From the NCBI GenBank assembly GCA_945903465.1, contig CAMDOF010000035.1, positions 1-51,533 on the forward strand: a DNA stretch of 51,533 nt. Reading direction: 5' to 3'. The notes under the pieces were generated by a model. That model had not been told where the DNA came from. It did no database searches and was given only the letters and a program-made list of their open reading frames with translations. This document shows, one piece after another, positions 34,694 through 43,892 of the stretch (position 1 is its first letter; every line of letters starts with the position of its first letter). The stretch is from Opitutus sp. GAS368. Lineage in GTDB: Bacteria; Verrucomicrobiota; Verrucomicrobiia; Opitutales; Opitutaceae. The translations under genes and the position numbers were made by a program.

Positions 34694-36010
34694 TTAGATC
34701 AGGAGCAAGGCGGGGCTCTCGAGCAGGCGTTTCAGTGCGCCGAGATAGCTTGCCCCGACGGCACCATCGACGACCCGATGATCGCAGGAGAGGGTGAGGG
34801 TCATCGTCTGGCCGACGACGATCGCATCGTTCTTGACCACGGGTTTTTTGACGGTGGTGCCGACGGCGAGGATGGCGGCGTTGGGCGGGTTGATGATCGC
34901 GCTGAATTTAGGGATGCCCATCATGCCGAGGTTGGAAACGCAGAAGGTGCCACCGGTAAACTCGGCGGGGGTGAGTTTCTTTTCCTTGGCGCGTTTGCCG
35001 AGTGATTTTGCCTCGGTGCTGATTTGAAACACGCTCTTAAGGTGGGCGTCGCGAATGACGGGCGTGATGAGCCCATCTTCAATCGCGACGGCAAACGCGA
35101 CGTGGGCCGCGCCGAAGTAGCGGATTTGGGTGCCTTCCCACGAGCCGTTGACGGCGGGTACGCGCCGGAGCGCCTCTGCGCTGGCCTTAAGGATGAAGTC
35201 GTTGACGGAGAGTTTCACGCCGGCGCTTTCCAGCCCGGTGTTGAGCTGCTCGCGCAAAGTGAGCAGCGGGCCGGCGTCGATCTCGATTTCGAGGTAGAAA
35301 TGGGGGAGCTGAGTTTTCGATTCGAGCAACCGCCGGGCGATGGCGCCTCGCATATTCGAGACGGTTACGGTTCGCTCTTCTTGGATCGGGCCGGTCGTGG
35401 CGGGGGTGCCACCGGCGAAGGCGGGGGTGGGCGCAGTGGAACTGGCGCGAACCGCGCTCGTTTTTTCGGCGGCGAGAACATCACGACGAACGATGCGACC
35501 GCCGGGGCCAGTGCCGATGAGGCGAGCGATTTCGATTTTATGCTCAGCGGCGAGCTTCTTGGCTAAGGGAGAGATTTTAATGCGGCCGAGCGGCGCGCTG
35601 ACTGGGAGAGCGTGGGCAGCGGTGGTGGTGACCACGGGAGCGGGGGCTGGCGCGGCGGGAGCGCGGGCTGGCGCGGCGGGAGCGCTCGGGGCAGGCGCGG
35701 CGGGTGTGGCCGTGGCGGGAGCGGGTGTGGAAGCGGTGGGCGAAGGGCGGGCGGGTGGGGCGACTTTTTCGCCGGGCTGGCCGATGGCGCAGAGCGGGGC
35801 GCCCAATTCGACTTGGGCTCCGGCGGGTGAGAATATCTTGATGAGGGTCCCGTCGAAAAAGCACTCGAGCTCCATCGTCGCTTTGTCCGTCTCGACCTCG
35901 GCGAGCATGTCGCCGGCCTTCACGCGATCACCTTCCTGTTTCAACCATTTGACCAGCGTGCCCACCGTCATGGTGTCGCTGAGTTTCGGCATTTCGATGA
36001 TGTTGGCCAT
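34694..36010 (-). CDS. pdhC: Pyruvate dehydrogenase E2 (dihydrolipoamide acetyltransferase)
   Basis: This 438-residue protein is the core of the pyruvate dehydrogenase complex. One lipoyl domain occupies residues 1-80 with the lipoylated Lys43 in VETDKATMELE. A flexible Ala/Pro linker runs to about residue 140, followed by a peripheral subunit-binding domain (KISPLAKKLAAEHKIEIA, GTGPGGRIVRRDVLA) and the catalytic acyltransferase domain, with His411 and Asp415 in DHRVVDG near the C-terminus. It is the last gene of pdhA-pdhB-pdhC, 45 bases after pdhB. The E3 gene (lipoamide dehydrogenase) is not in this window. Confidence 0.94.
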   Translation of the reverse strand: MANIIEMPKLSDTMTVGTLVKWLKQEGDRVKAGDMLAEVETDKATMELECFFDGTLIKIFSPAGAQVELGAPLCAIGQPGEKVAPPARPSPTASTPAPATATPAAPAPSAPAAPARAPAAPAPAPVVTTTAAHALPVSAPLGRIKISPLAKKLAAEHKIEIARLIGTGPGGRIVRRDVLAAEKTSAVRASSTAPTPAFAGGTPATTGPIQEERTVTVSNMRGAIARRLLESKTQLPHFYLEIEIDAGPLLTLREQLNTGLESAGVKLSVNDFILKASAEALRRVPAVNGSWEGTQIRYFGAAHVAFAVAIEDGLITPVIRDAHLKSVFQISTEAKSLGKRAKEKKLTPAEFTGGTFCVSNLGMMGIPKFSAIINPPNAAILAVGTTVKKPVVKNDAIVVGQTMTLTLSCDHRVVDGAVGASYLGALKRLLESPALLLI

Positions 36011-36055
36011 GGTGGTTAAATGAAGGGAGATTTGAAAAAGGGGGCGAAATCGAAA

Positions 36056-37033
36056 TCAGGCGACGGCGGCAAGGGCGGCTTTAATGATGCGGTGCGGATT
36101 CGGTAGCTGCTCGGTTTCGACGGGCGGGCTGTACATCGCGGGAGCGTCGATGGTGGCGAGCCGGTGGATGGGGCCATCGAGTTCGTCGAAGGCCTCGCGT
36201 TGAATCATGTAAGCGAGTTGGGAGCCGACGCTCGCGAAAGGCTTTTGCTCCTCGACGATAAGGACGCGGTGGTTTTTGGCGACGGATTTTAAGACGGTAT
36301 TGATGTCGAGAGGGCGGATGGTGCGCAAGTCGACGACCTCGACGGAAACAGCGTGTGCCTGCTCCAAAATGGCGGCCGCAGCGAGGGAATGGATGACGCA
36401 GCGTCCGTAGGTGACGATCGTGAGGTCGGTGCCGGTACGTTTGACGTCAGCCAGCCCGAGTGGGATGAGATACTCTTCTGTGGGGACCTCGCCCTTGTCG
36501 CCATAGAGGATGGTATTTTCCAGGAAAAAGACGGGGTCGTTATCGCGGATGGCGGACTTGAGGAGCCCTTTGGCATCGTAGGCGGTGGCGGGTACGACGA
36601 CCTTGATGCCCGGATGATTCGCGAGGACATTTTCCGGGGTATGCGAGTGGGTGGCGCCGACATTGGTGCCGCCGTTGGCGGGGCCGCGGATGACGATGGG
36701 GCAGTTGATTTGCCCGCCGCTCATGTAGCGCACGTTGGCGGCGTTATTCAGAATTTGGTCGAACGCGACGGAGTAAAAAGACCAGAACATCAACTCCATA
36801 ACGGGGCGTACGCCGAGCATGGAGGCGCCGATGCCCATACCAATAAAACCGGCCTCGCTGATGGGGGTATCGACGATCCGGTTTGGGCCGAACTTGGCGA
36901 GGAGGCCCTCGGTCACTTTATAGGCGCCATTAAACTGAGCGACTTCCTCGCCCATGACGACGACTTGCGGGTCGCGCTCGAGTTCTTCGGCCAGGGCGTG
37001 GCGAACGGCTTCGCGGTAGGTGATGAGAGGCAT
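36056..37033 (-). CDS. pdhB: Pyruvate dehydrogenase E1 beta subunit
   Basis: This 325-residue protein is the beta subunit of the heterotetrameric E1. Landmarks are the N-terminal TYREAVRHALAEELERDPQV, the VMGEEVAQFNGAYKVTEGL segment with the ThDP-contacting Glu, GIGASMLGVRPVMELMFWSF, the GGTNVGATHSH loop and the C-terminal LIVEEQKPFASVGSQLAYM. It pairs with pdhA, whose stop codon is 54 bases upstream, to decarboxylate pyruvate and acetylate the lipoyl group of E2. Acetoin dehydrogenases share the architecture; the pyruvate assignment is the common one when no acetoin genes are near. Confidence 0.93.
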   Translation of the reverse strand: MPLITYREAVRHALAEELERDPQVVVMGEEVAQFNGAYKVTEGLLAKFGPNRIVDTPISEAGFIGMGIGASMLGVRPVMELMFWSFYSVAFDQILNNAANVRYMSGGQINCPIVIRGPANGGTNVGATHSHTPENVLANHPGIKVVVPATAYDAKGLLKSAIRDNDPVFFLENTILYGDKGEVPTEEYLIPLGLADVKRTGTDLTIVTYGRCVIHSLAAAAILEQAHAVSVEVVDLRTIRPLDINTVLKSVAKNHRVLIVEEQKPFASVGSQLAYMIQREAFDELDGPIHRLATIDAPAMYSPPVETEQLPNPHRIIKAALAAVA

Positions 37034-37087
37034 CGAGAGAGGTCGGAAAAGGTGAAAAGTGGAAGAGGGTGGATCGAAGTGAACGGC

Positions 37088-38185
37088 TCAGTCGAAAAAG
37101 AGGCGGCCCTGAGATTTCCGTTGCGCGGGATGGTCGGCCTCCCAGTAGACATCTTTCTGAATATCGTCAGGGGTGGGGTAGGGGCTCGCCTCGGCGAAAT
37201 CGGCGGCATGGTCGGCTTCCGCGCGGGCCTCAAGATCGATTTTTTCGATCGTGGCCTCATCGAGAACCCCTTCTTTGATCAGTTGCTCTTGAAAAACCTG
37301 AATGGGATCCTTGGTTTTTCGGTATTCTTCGACCTCCTGCTTGCTGCGGTAAGTGTTATCCGGATCGGCGACGGAGTGGCCGCGGTAGCGGTAGGTGTCG
37401 ATTTCGACGGTGCTCGGCTGGTTGGTTTCGCGAGCCAAGGTGAGAAACTTATCCATGCAGGCGCGCACTTCGTAAACGTCGTGGCCGTTGCATTGGCCCC
37501 AGGGCATATCGTAGCCCTCGGCGCGTTTGGCGAGTTGGCCGGCGGAGGAGCGCGCCTGGCTGGTGCCCATCGAATACCCGTTGTTTTCGATCACGAAAAC
37601 GACCGGAAGCTTCCAAAGTGAGGCTAGATTGTAGGCCTCGTGGACGGCACCTTGATTGACCGCCCCATCCCCCATGAACGCCATGGCGGCGCCTTTGTGG
37701 CCTTGGTATTTGACGCCGTAAGCCAAGCCCACTCCGAGGGGGATTTGGCCGCCGACGATGCCGTGACCGCCCCAGAAATTACGCGATGGATCGAAGTAGT
37801 GCATCGAGCCGCCCTTGCCCTTCGAGCAACCGGTGATTTTCCCGTACAGCTCGGCCATCAGCGGCTTCGGGTCCATACCGACAGCGATGGCGTGACCGTG
37901 ATCGCGGTAAGCCGTAATCACGTGGTCATGCTTGCCCATCAAGGAGCAACAACCGACCGCGACCGCCTCTTGGCCGATGTAAAGATGAAGGAAGCCACCG
38001 ATTTTTTTACCTTGGTAGGCGCGCAGACTACGCTCTTCAAAGCGGCGAATCCTCACCATTTTACGATGCAACTCGATCTTCTCCTCCTGCGAGAGTCGCG
38101 CATTAATGGGCGCTTGGGCATGGGGAGGACGCGGCGCGGTGGCCGCGGGCTGATTCTCAGCGATGGCAGTCAGTTTCTTGCTCAC
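37088..38185 (-). CDS. pdhA: Pyruvate dehydrogenase E1 alpha subunit
   Basis: This 365-residue protein is the ThDP-binding alpha subunit. The motif GDGAVNQGAVHEAYNLASLW followed by VFVIENNGYSMGTS is the classical GDG...NN diphosphate-binding signature. HGHAIAVGMDPK, CSKGKGGSMHYFD and GHGIVGGQIPLGVG are also family hallmarks, and TYRYRGHSVADPDNTYRSK is the phosphorylation-loop equivalent. The start is a GTG at 38185 (then SKKLTAIAENQP); a longer frame to 38491 only adds antisense-like residues. A Pro/Ala-rich N-terminal tail of about 30 residues precedes the domain. The following gene is pdhB. Confidence 0.92.
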   Translation of the reverse strand: MSKKLTAIAENQPAATAPRPPHAQAPINARLSQEEKIELHRKMVRIRRFEERSLRAYQGKKIGGFLHLYIGQEAVAVGCCSLMGKHDHVITAYRDHGHAIAVGMDPKPLMAELYGKITGCSKGKGGSMHYFDPSRNFWGGHGIVGGQIPLGVGLAYGVKYQGHKGAAMAFMGDGAVNQGAVHEAYNLASLWKLPVVFVIENNGYSMGTSQARSSAGQLAKRAEGYDMPWGQCNGHDVYEVRACMDKFLTLARETNQPSTVEIDTYRYRGHSVADPDNTYRSKQEVEEYRKTKDPIQVFQEQLIKEGVLDEATIEKIDLEARAEADHAADFAEASPYPTPDDIQKDVYWEADHPAQRKSQGRLFFD

Positions 38186-38620
38186 AGAGTGTCGATGGTT
38201 GTTTTGAAAAAAGGAAAGTCTTCGTTGGTCGCACGGGAAATCAAGCGCGTATTCAAAGTGGATGCAAACGCCCGTTGCTTTCCCGCAGCAAACGCTGGGC
38301 CGAATACCGCGTCTTTTCGTCTGAAATCGGCGCACCGCTGCTCGACACCGCTCGCCTGCGGTAGTGGGCTCTGCCCGTTGGGTCGTACGTCGACCGTGCG
38401 CGTGGGGAACTCGGCTGGCTCGACGCCGCCGAGCTCTCCGGCTGACTGCTGGGTCGTGCGGTTTCAGTGCGCGTTGAGCCTGCCTGACCATGCGGCGCCT
38501 TCTGCCCAGCCGACTTCAGACCTGCCCTCGCTTCCATCCTGCTCTCACCTTGGTCGCTACGCCGGCCGCAACGCTCCTCCCGGCGCGCCCGATCCGTTGG
38601 GGCAAGCCGGACTTTTAGGA
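38186..38620. other. Intergenic stretch upstream of pdhA
   Basis: These 435 bases separate the Nudix gene from pdhA on the same strand. No frame resembles a protein. The segment presumably carries the pdh promoter, but no clear -35/-10 pair or terminator was recognised. Confidence 0.4.
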
Positions 38621-39142
38621 TTAGGTCACTTGTTCAATTTGAATCGCGATGGGGCGGCCCGGCGCACAATCGGCACGGAGCGAGACGAACCGGTCTCGGT
38701 ATTGGTCGTAAATCGGCCAGAGTGCGTTGCGATCGGTTTCGGGAATAGCGAGTTGCTCGATGGCCGCTCTCGTGAAAAAACCAAACTGCCCTTCGCTCAT
38801 AGCTGGAGGTAAGCCGAGGATGGGGACTTTACAGCGGAAGAGAAACATCAGCCAATGGGATTGGCCTTCGTACGCCTTTTCGGCGATCATCGCGAAGAGG
38901 TGCAAGTCTCCAGCTGTAATGGTGTGCCCCGTTTCCTCCTGGGTCTCGCGGACCGCGCATTCGAAGGGGGACTCTCCGGTCGCCGTTTCCAGTTTGCCAC
39001 CAATCGGACTCCACGAGCCGAGGTTGGGCGGTTTTGCTCGCAGGAGCAGCAGTTGTTCCCCCGAGGAATTTTCGAGAAACACCAAGACGGCGATTTTGTA
39101 AGCAAGGGTCGGTCGAGCCGAGGAGGGAGGAGAAGCGATCAC
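38621..39142 (-). CDS. Nudix hydrolase
   Basis: This 173-residue protein contains a Nudix box near residues 48-72: GGKLETATGESPFECAVRET followed by QEETG, with two extra residues between the first Glu and the GES turn compared with the canonical spacing. It should cleave nucleoside diphosphates linked to another moiety using Mg2+ bound by the REtqEE glutamates; the substrate is unknown. The core begins with YKIAVLVFLENSSGEQLLLL and ends with a helical tail. There is no signal peptide. It stands alone upstream of the pdh genes. Confidence 0.88.
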   Translation of the reverse strand: MIASPPSSARPTLAYKIAVLVFLENSSGEQLLLLRAKPPNLGSWSPIGGKLETATGESPFECAVRETQEETGHTITAGDLHLFAMIAEKAYEGQSHWLMFLFRCKVPILGLPPAMSEGQFGFFTRAAIEQLAIPETDRNALWPIYDQYRDRFVSLRADCAPGRPIAIQIEQVT

Positions 39143-39516
39143 TTTATAGGGAGAGCAGAGGATAACTGTTCCGCGGCGTGCAAGTCATCTTTCCTTTTAC
39201 TTGCACGTATTACCTGCACGGAGTTGCGGCGCACCTTGTCGGCTCTCCGTTTTTGTGATTTCCGCGCGGTGGTCCTTCCCTGACGATACCCCGGGGGGGG
39301 GCGGCGATGGGCCCTAAAAAAAGCTCCGCCAATAAAAAATAAACAGACTCACGCCGTTTACCCCAAAGTATAGCACTTGCCCACCAAACACTTCAGATTC
39401 GATTCGAAGAGACCTTGGCCGCACGTCCCTTCGAAAGTTTTCCCGCTTTCCGCGCTCGATCAAGGGCGTTAGCTCTTGCCGCTCCGTAGATCCGTTGCCG
39501 CACTCAAAATTCGCCT
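39143..39516. other. Divergent intergenic region, Nudix gene/TonB receptor
   Basis: These 374 bases carry the promoters of both genes. There is a run of nine G residues near 39292-39300, an AT-rich stretch at 39315-39345 (AAAAAAAGCTCC... AATAAAAAATAAA), and a possible -10 TATAGC near 39371. No open frame is convincing. Confidence 0.4.
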
Positions 39517-42415
39517 ATGAATCCTCGCCTCCGTTTTTGCGCGACCCCTACCGCCGTGCTCGTCGCGTCCGTTCTTCTCGCCGCCTCGGCCCACGCGCAA
39601 ATCGTCAGCCCCCCGCCCGCCACCGTCCGATCCGCTGCCGCCACCGCGCCCGCTTCGGCGGCGGTTGCCTCGGTTCCCGTCGAACTTTCCGCGTTCGAGG
39701 TCCGCGCTGAAGATGACGTCGGCTATCAGGCTGCCAACACCACCGCCGGCAGCCGCCTCAACGCCCGCCTCAAGGACACCCCGGCGATGATCTCGCCGTT
39801 CACAAAAGAGTTTCTCTCCGACATCGGCGCCACCGATCTGGAGAGTATGCTCGCCTACGCGACCAACGTGGAGCGCGAGGTCGAAGACGCGACCAACGGG
39901 TTCAATAATCCCCCCGGTCGCGATTCCACCGGTAACGATTTTCGTTTCCGGGTTCGCGGTGTCGGCCGGCTCCTCCTCCGTCAACTATGCCCAGTCCGGC
40001 GTCCCCGTTGATCTCTACAACATCGAGCGCGCCGAGATGGCCAGCGGCCCGAACTCGATTCTCTTTGGCCTCGGTGCGCCAGGCGGCACCGTCGCGCTCT
40101 CGAGCAAGTTCGCGGATCTCCGGCGCACGCATTCGACCACCAAAGCCGTTTTGGGATCCTGGGATTACCAACGCTTCGAACTCGACCATAACCAAATTCT
40201 CCTGCCCAAGAAACTGGGCCTGCGCCTCCTCGGTCTCTATCATGATGCGAAGGGCTGGCGTCAGTGGGACCTCAGTGAACAGCGCCGCCTTACCGGCGCG
40301 TTCAGCTACCAACCCTTTCCCCATACCGCCATCCGAGGCAGCTACCAAGCTGGAAATTCGGCGAATAACATTTCGCTGCCGTGGAATGCCGCGGATTCCC
40401 TCACGACCTGGCTCAACGCCGGCCGCCCCACGACCGACACGACCGCCGTCCCCACCACCACCAGCCTCGGCACCGGCAACCGCTACACGCTCCTGTCGCA
40501 GGACGACCTGATGACAAATTTCCGCTCAAAATTTTTCAGTGCCCGCGCCGCGAGCACGACCCTCGTGAAACCCGCGCTCATGGGCTACGCCTACAACCTG
40601 TCCGGCCCCGGCGGCCTGCGCACCCAGAAATTTATCGATTATCAAGCCAAGCTCGAACAACGCGTAACCCCGAACATCTCCGTCGAGCTCGCTTTCTTTC
40701 ACAACATCAACCGCATCCTGACGCGGGGTAACATCAACCCCAACCTCTTCCTCACGGGCGATCCCAACCTCAACCTCACCACGATGGCCGGGCCCACGGT
40801 GCCCAACCCGCACGCCCGCCAGATTTATCTGGAGGACAACTGGGGCCGCGATCCCTTCAAGGATACCAACGACACGCTTCGTTTCAGCGTGGCGTGGGAA
40901 TTCGGCATTGGAAAATGGTTCGGCCGCCATCGCCTCGCCGGCTTGGCCGAAGCCGCCCGCCAGGATCGCGTTCGCCGCTGGCAAAACGAAATCCTCGTCG
41001 ACCAAAACAACCTCGCACTCTCGAACGCCGCCAATCCTGACGCCGCGGCCAACCAGCCTTGGCGCCGCCGCTATGTGACCGAGGGCCAGTTCGCGACTTA
41101 CTACGCCGCCGACCCCACTCAGGCGATCGCCCCCTTCACCTTCGGCACCCAGACCATCCACTCCACCTTTGTCGCTCGCACGCGCTCCAACACCCACACC
41201 ATTCAAAATGCGCGCTCGCTGATGTTTGCCTCGCAAAGTTATTGGTGGAAAGATCGCCTCGTAACGACCCTCGGCTACCGCGTCGACGCCATCACCTTCG
41301 ACACCGCTGGCCAAAGCCGCATCACCGACCCCAACGATCCGCGCTTCACCTCCCGCCGTTTCGTGCTCAACGAGTGGGATTTCGATGGTACCAACGAGCG
41401 CAATAAATACCGCCCCGCCACCTTCACCGCGGGCGGCGTCCTCCACGCGCTGCCCCGCCTCTCGTTTTTCTACAACCAGTCGAAAAATAGCGGCACGCCG
41501 CGCCTCGATCGCACCGTCCTGCCCACCGGCAAGACGCCTCCGCCCACCGAGGGCATCGGCCACGACTACGGCGTGATGCTCGATGTGCTCGGCGACGACC
41601 GGCTCTTTCTCCGCTTCAGCACCTACGAGACCATCCAGGCCAAGGATGCCGCCATCATCCCCGATGGCCTCTCCGTCAACACCTCCACCTCCCTCGGTGG
41701 CACCGCGATGGTGAACATCTACAACGCCCTCCTCGCCGCCGGCAAAATCACGCAAGCCCAGTTCGACTCCGAGCTGAAATTCTACAACGCCGGCATCATC
41801 GACGCCATCACCAAGGGATGGGAAGCCGAGTTCGTCGCGAACCCGACCAAGAATCTGACGCTCCGTCTCGGCGTTTCCTACTCCGACCGTAAACGCACCC
41901 ATTTCTTCAACGAAGTCTACAGCTACTTTGCCGAGTATGAACCCAAGTGGCGCGCCGCCGCCGGCACCGACGCCACGCTCCTCGGCACCGTCAACACCCA
42001 GATCACAAACGCCCACGAAAATCTCGCCACGATGGCTGCGCTCCAAAACAACCCCTTCGGCACCCGCCCTTACAAAGCCAACCTCACGACCCGCTACAAA
42101 TTCTCCGAGGGCAAGCTCAAGGGCTTCTTCGTCGGAGGTGCGGGCCGTTTCCAGAGCCGCAACCTGACGAAATATTCCTCCCTCGACGGCCGCGCACTCT
42201 GGGGTACGCCCACACTCTTCGCCGATTCCTTCGCCGGCTACCGCTTCACCCTCCAACGCTGGAAGCTGCCGCTCAACTTCCAGCTCAACATCAAGAACAT
42301 GTTCAACTCCTACCTCGTCGGCATCGGCCGCTATAACGCCCAGGAAAACGGCTACCTCCGCGTCTATCTCAACGAACCCCGCAACTACCGTCTCACCGTC
42401 GGAGCCGATTTCTAA
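39517..42415 (+). pseudogene. TonB-dependent receptor, frameshifted in the plug domain
   Basis: Two plus frames together form one outer-membrane receptor. The first (from 39517) has a signal peptide ending AASAHAQ, then VELSAFEVRAEDDVGYQAAN and the plug start (LKDTPAMISPFTKEFLSDIG to FRFRVRG). The other frame continues at about 39959 with SAGSSSVNYAQSGVPVDLYN and ERAEMASGPNSILFGLGAPGG, the rest of the plug, and a full beta-barrel ending in the C-terminal aromatic of LTVGADF. At the join the DNA reads GGTGTCGGCC; an extra TC dinucleotide (GGTGTCTCGGCC) would give RGVSAGSSS and restore one protein of about 965 residues. No CarboxypepD-type domain is present. The substrate is unknown. It is either a recent pseudogene or a sequencing error, because the rest is intact. 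Confidence 0.8.
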
Positions 42416-42549
42416 TCCGGTATTCCGCGATACCTCGTTTCATTCGCGTTGGCTCTATGCGTTGGGTCCGATACCCCGAAGCCTGCCCCGGCTTGGTTGG
42501 GTAAAAAAAGGGTCCGTCTGCTCCGCGGGCGGTCAGGTCGCCGCCGAAA

Positions 42550-42569
42550 GCGCTCCGCGCGCGGAGCGC
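42550..42569. repeat. 20-base perfect palindrome
   Basis: GCGCTCCGCGCGCGGAGCGC is its own reverse complement. It is the left-most of the palindromic elements in the block between the two convergent receptor loci. Confidence 0.85.
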
Positions 42570-42662
42570 CCGTCCCACCCTCTGAAGCTGTTTTTTGAGA
42601 GCCTCCCCACCAACACACGTTTTGGCACCGACGGGAAGAAACAGCTTTCCAGGCCCACCATC

Positions 42663-42680
42663 GGCGACAGGAGTGTCGCC
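42663..42680. repeat. REP-like hairpin 1
   Basis: GGCGACAGGAGTGTCGCC forms a perfect 7-base stem with loop GGAG. The 17 bases CCACCATCGGCGACAGG that lead into it recur exactly at the right edge of the window. Confidence 0.85.
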
Positions 42681-42692
42681 GGTCCGTCGGAT

Positions 42693-42712
42693 GGGCGACA
42701 CTCTTGTCGCCC
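42693..42712. repeat. REP-like hairpin 2, inverted copy of hairpin 1
   Basis: GGGCGACACTCTTGTCGCCC forms a perfect 8-base stem with loop CTCT. It is the reverse complement of hairpin 1 except for one loop base, so the two form a head-to-head pair, as in BIME-type clusters. Confidence 0.85.
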
Positions 42713-42989
42713 CTGCTGCATGGGAGCCTTCCCACCAAAAGAAGTTTTGGCCCCGACTGGAAGAAACAGCTTTCCAGACCCACCACAGACTTGCAGAAGC
42801 TGTTTCTTCGGAGAAACGCCTCAGCATTGGCGGACGATTCGGCAACGGGGAGGAAAGAGCAACGGGGAGGATTTACATTACAAAAAAAGCCCCGAAATAG
42901 CCCTCCGGCCAACGACCAAGGGACGAATCCCCCATTTGGCGGTGTGAACCGCCCGTTCCCGGAGACGAGTTTCTCCGCGTTTTCGACCC

Positions 42990-43892
42990 CTACGGCCGCG
43001 TCACCCGCCCGACGATCACTTCCTTCGTCCGCTTCAAAACCGAATACAGCACCCCCGCCTCATAAGGGTCCCAACAAAACGCCTGCCCCTCCGAGGGAAA
43101 CGGCAGCGTCGCGATCCACTTCATCACCGATCCCGCCTTGGGAAATTCCATCACGTAGAGCTCCGTGTTGTCGTGGCCCGTGAGGTAAAGAAATCCGCCC
43201 GGACCAAACGCCCCTCCCGACGCGCTGTAACCACGCCCGCCGAATCGCGCGATCAGGTCCGGCGGCAGCGCCCACGCCGCCGTGCGCCGCCACTCATCAT
43301 CGAACGCCACGATCTGCGTCCACGCCGCGTCCCGGTTCGGCTCCGCCGCCCGGTTCCCGTAGTGCACAAAACACGCAATCCACCGCCCGGCCTCCGGTCC
43401 ATTCCCGCGGCCCGCCGTGAGCTCGGTCGAACGGTCGAGCCACGTGAACGAACCGTCCATGCGCCCGAAACTGTGCGAACCCACGTGCTTGAGCGTCGCT
43501 GTTTCGAAGAACTCCAACGAACTCAACATCGGCACGCCCGGATAATTGGAGTGAATCCCATAAAGCCGCCCCTCGCGCACGAAACCGGCGTTGAGGTGGA
43601 TGATCTCGCCACCCGCGCCGCCCTCCCATCCCGCGAGCCGCTCGCCGGTCGTCTTCCGATATTTCCCGATCGTATGATTATTGATCGCGTAGAAAAACTC
43701 GCGATCCACCGCCACCCCCTGCCCCGCCTCCGGTGACTTGAACCGCCGCAACTCCTCGTAACGCCAACCTGGCGTCGTGAGCTGCCCGATCGGAGGGGAA
43801 ATCGTCTCCGTGATGGGCGCGACCTTCTCCGCCGCACCGGCCGCGGCCGACAATGCCAGCCCCAGCAAAAAAATAGCGGTCGGTAGTTTCAT
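42990..43892 (-). CDS. Secreted propeller-like protein of unknown function
   Basis: This 300-residue protein has a signal peptide (KLPTAIFLLGLALSAAAGAAE). The rest shows repeated strand-rich units such as GQGVAVDREFFYAINNHTIG, YRKTTGERLAGWEGG, EGRLYGIHSNYPGVPMLSS and GFLYLTGHDNTELYVMEFPK, which fit a beta-propeller lacking a clear family signature. No metal or catalytic motif is obvious. Its ATG overlaps the stop codon of the receptor gene by one base (TGATG), so it is translationally coupled to it and is the last gene of the receptor-PhoD-receptor operon. A role in periplasmic or surface processing of the same substrate is inferred from this context only; phytase-like or esterase-like propellers are one possibility. 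Confidence 0.75.
   Translation of the reverse strand: MKLPTAIFLLGLALSAAAGAAEKVAPITETISPPIGQLTTPGWRYEELRRFKSPEAGQGVAVDREFFYAINNHTIGKYRKTTGERLAGWEGGAGGEIIHLNAGFVREGRLYGIHSNYPGVPMLSSLEFFETATLKHVGSHSFGRMDGSFTWLDRSTELTAGRGNGPEAGRWIACFVHYGNRAAEPNRDAAWTQIVAFDDEWRRTAAWALPPDLIARFGGRGYSASGGAFGPGGFLYLTGHDNTELYVMEFPKAGSVMKWIATLPFPSEGQAFCWDPYEAGVLYSVLKRTKEVIVGRVTRP

Larger units (their letters stand above)
42599..42785. repeat. 62-base direct repeat pair flanking paired hairpins
   Basis: Copies at 42599-42660 and 42724-42785 match at 55 of 62 positions; both contain GGAAGAAACAGCTTTCCAG followed by CCCACCA. The paired hairpins lie between them. Inverted traces of the same text (GAAGCTGTTT) flank the pair on both sides, near 42583 and 42796, so the block has direct and inverted symmetry. 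Confidence 0.85.
42416..42989. other. REP-rich intergenic block between convergent genes
   Basis: These 574 bases contain no gene. Besides the elements listed separately, there are two further perfect hairpins on the right: GGCGGT/ACCGCC with a 4-base loop (42938-42953) and CGGAGA/TCTCCG with a 6-base loop (42960-42977), directly beyond the end of the phosphatase operon; neither has a clear T-tract. Confidence 0.6.
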
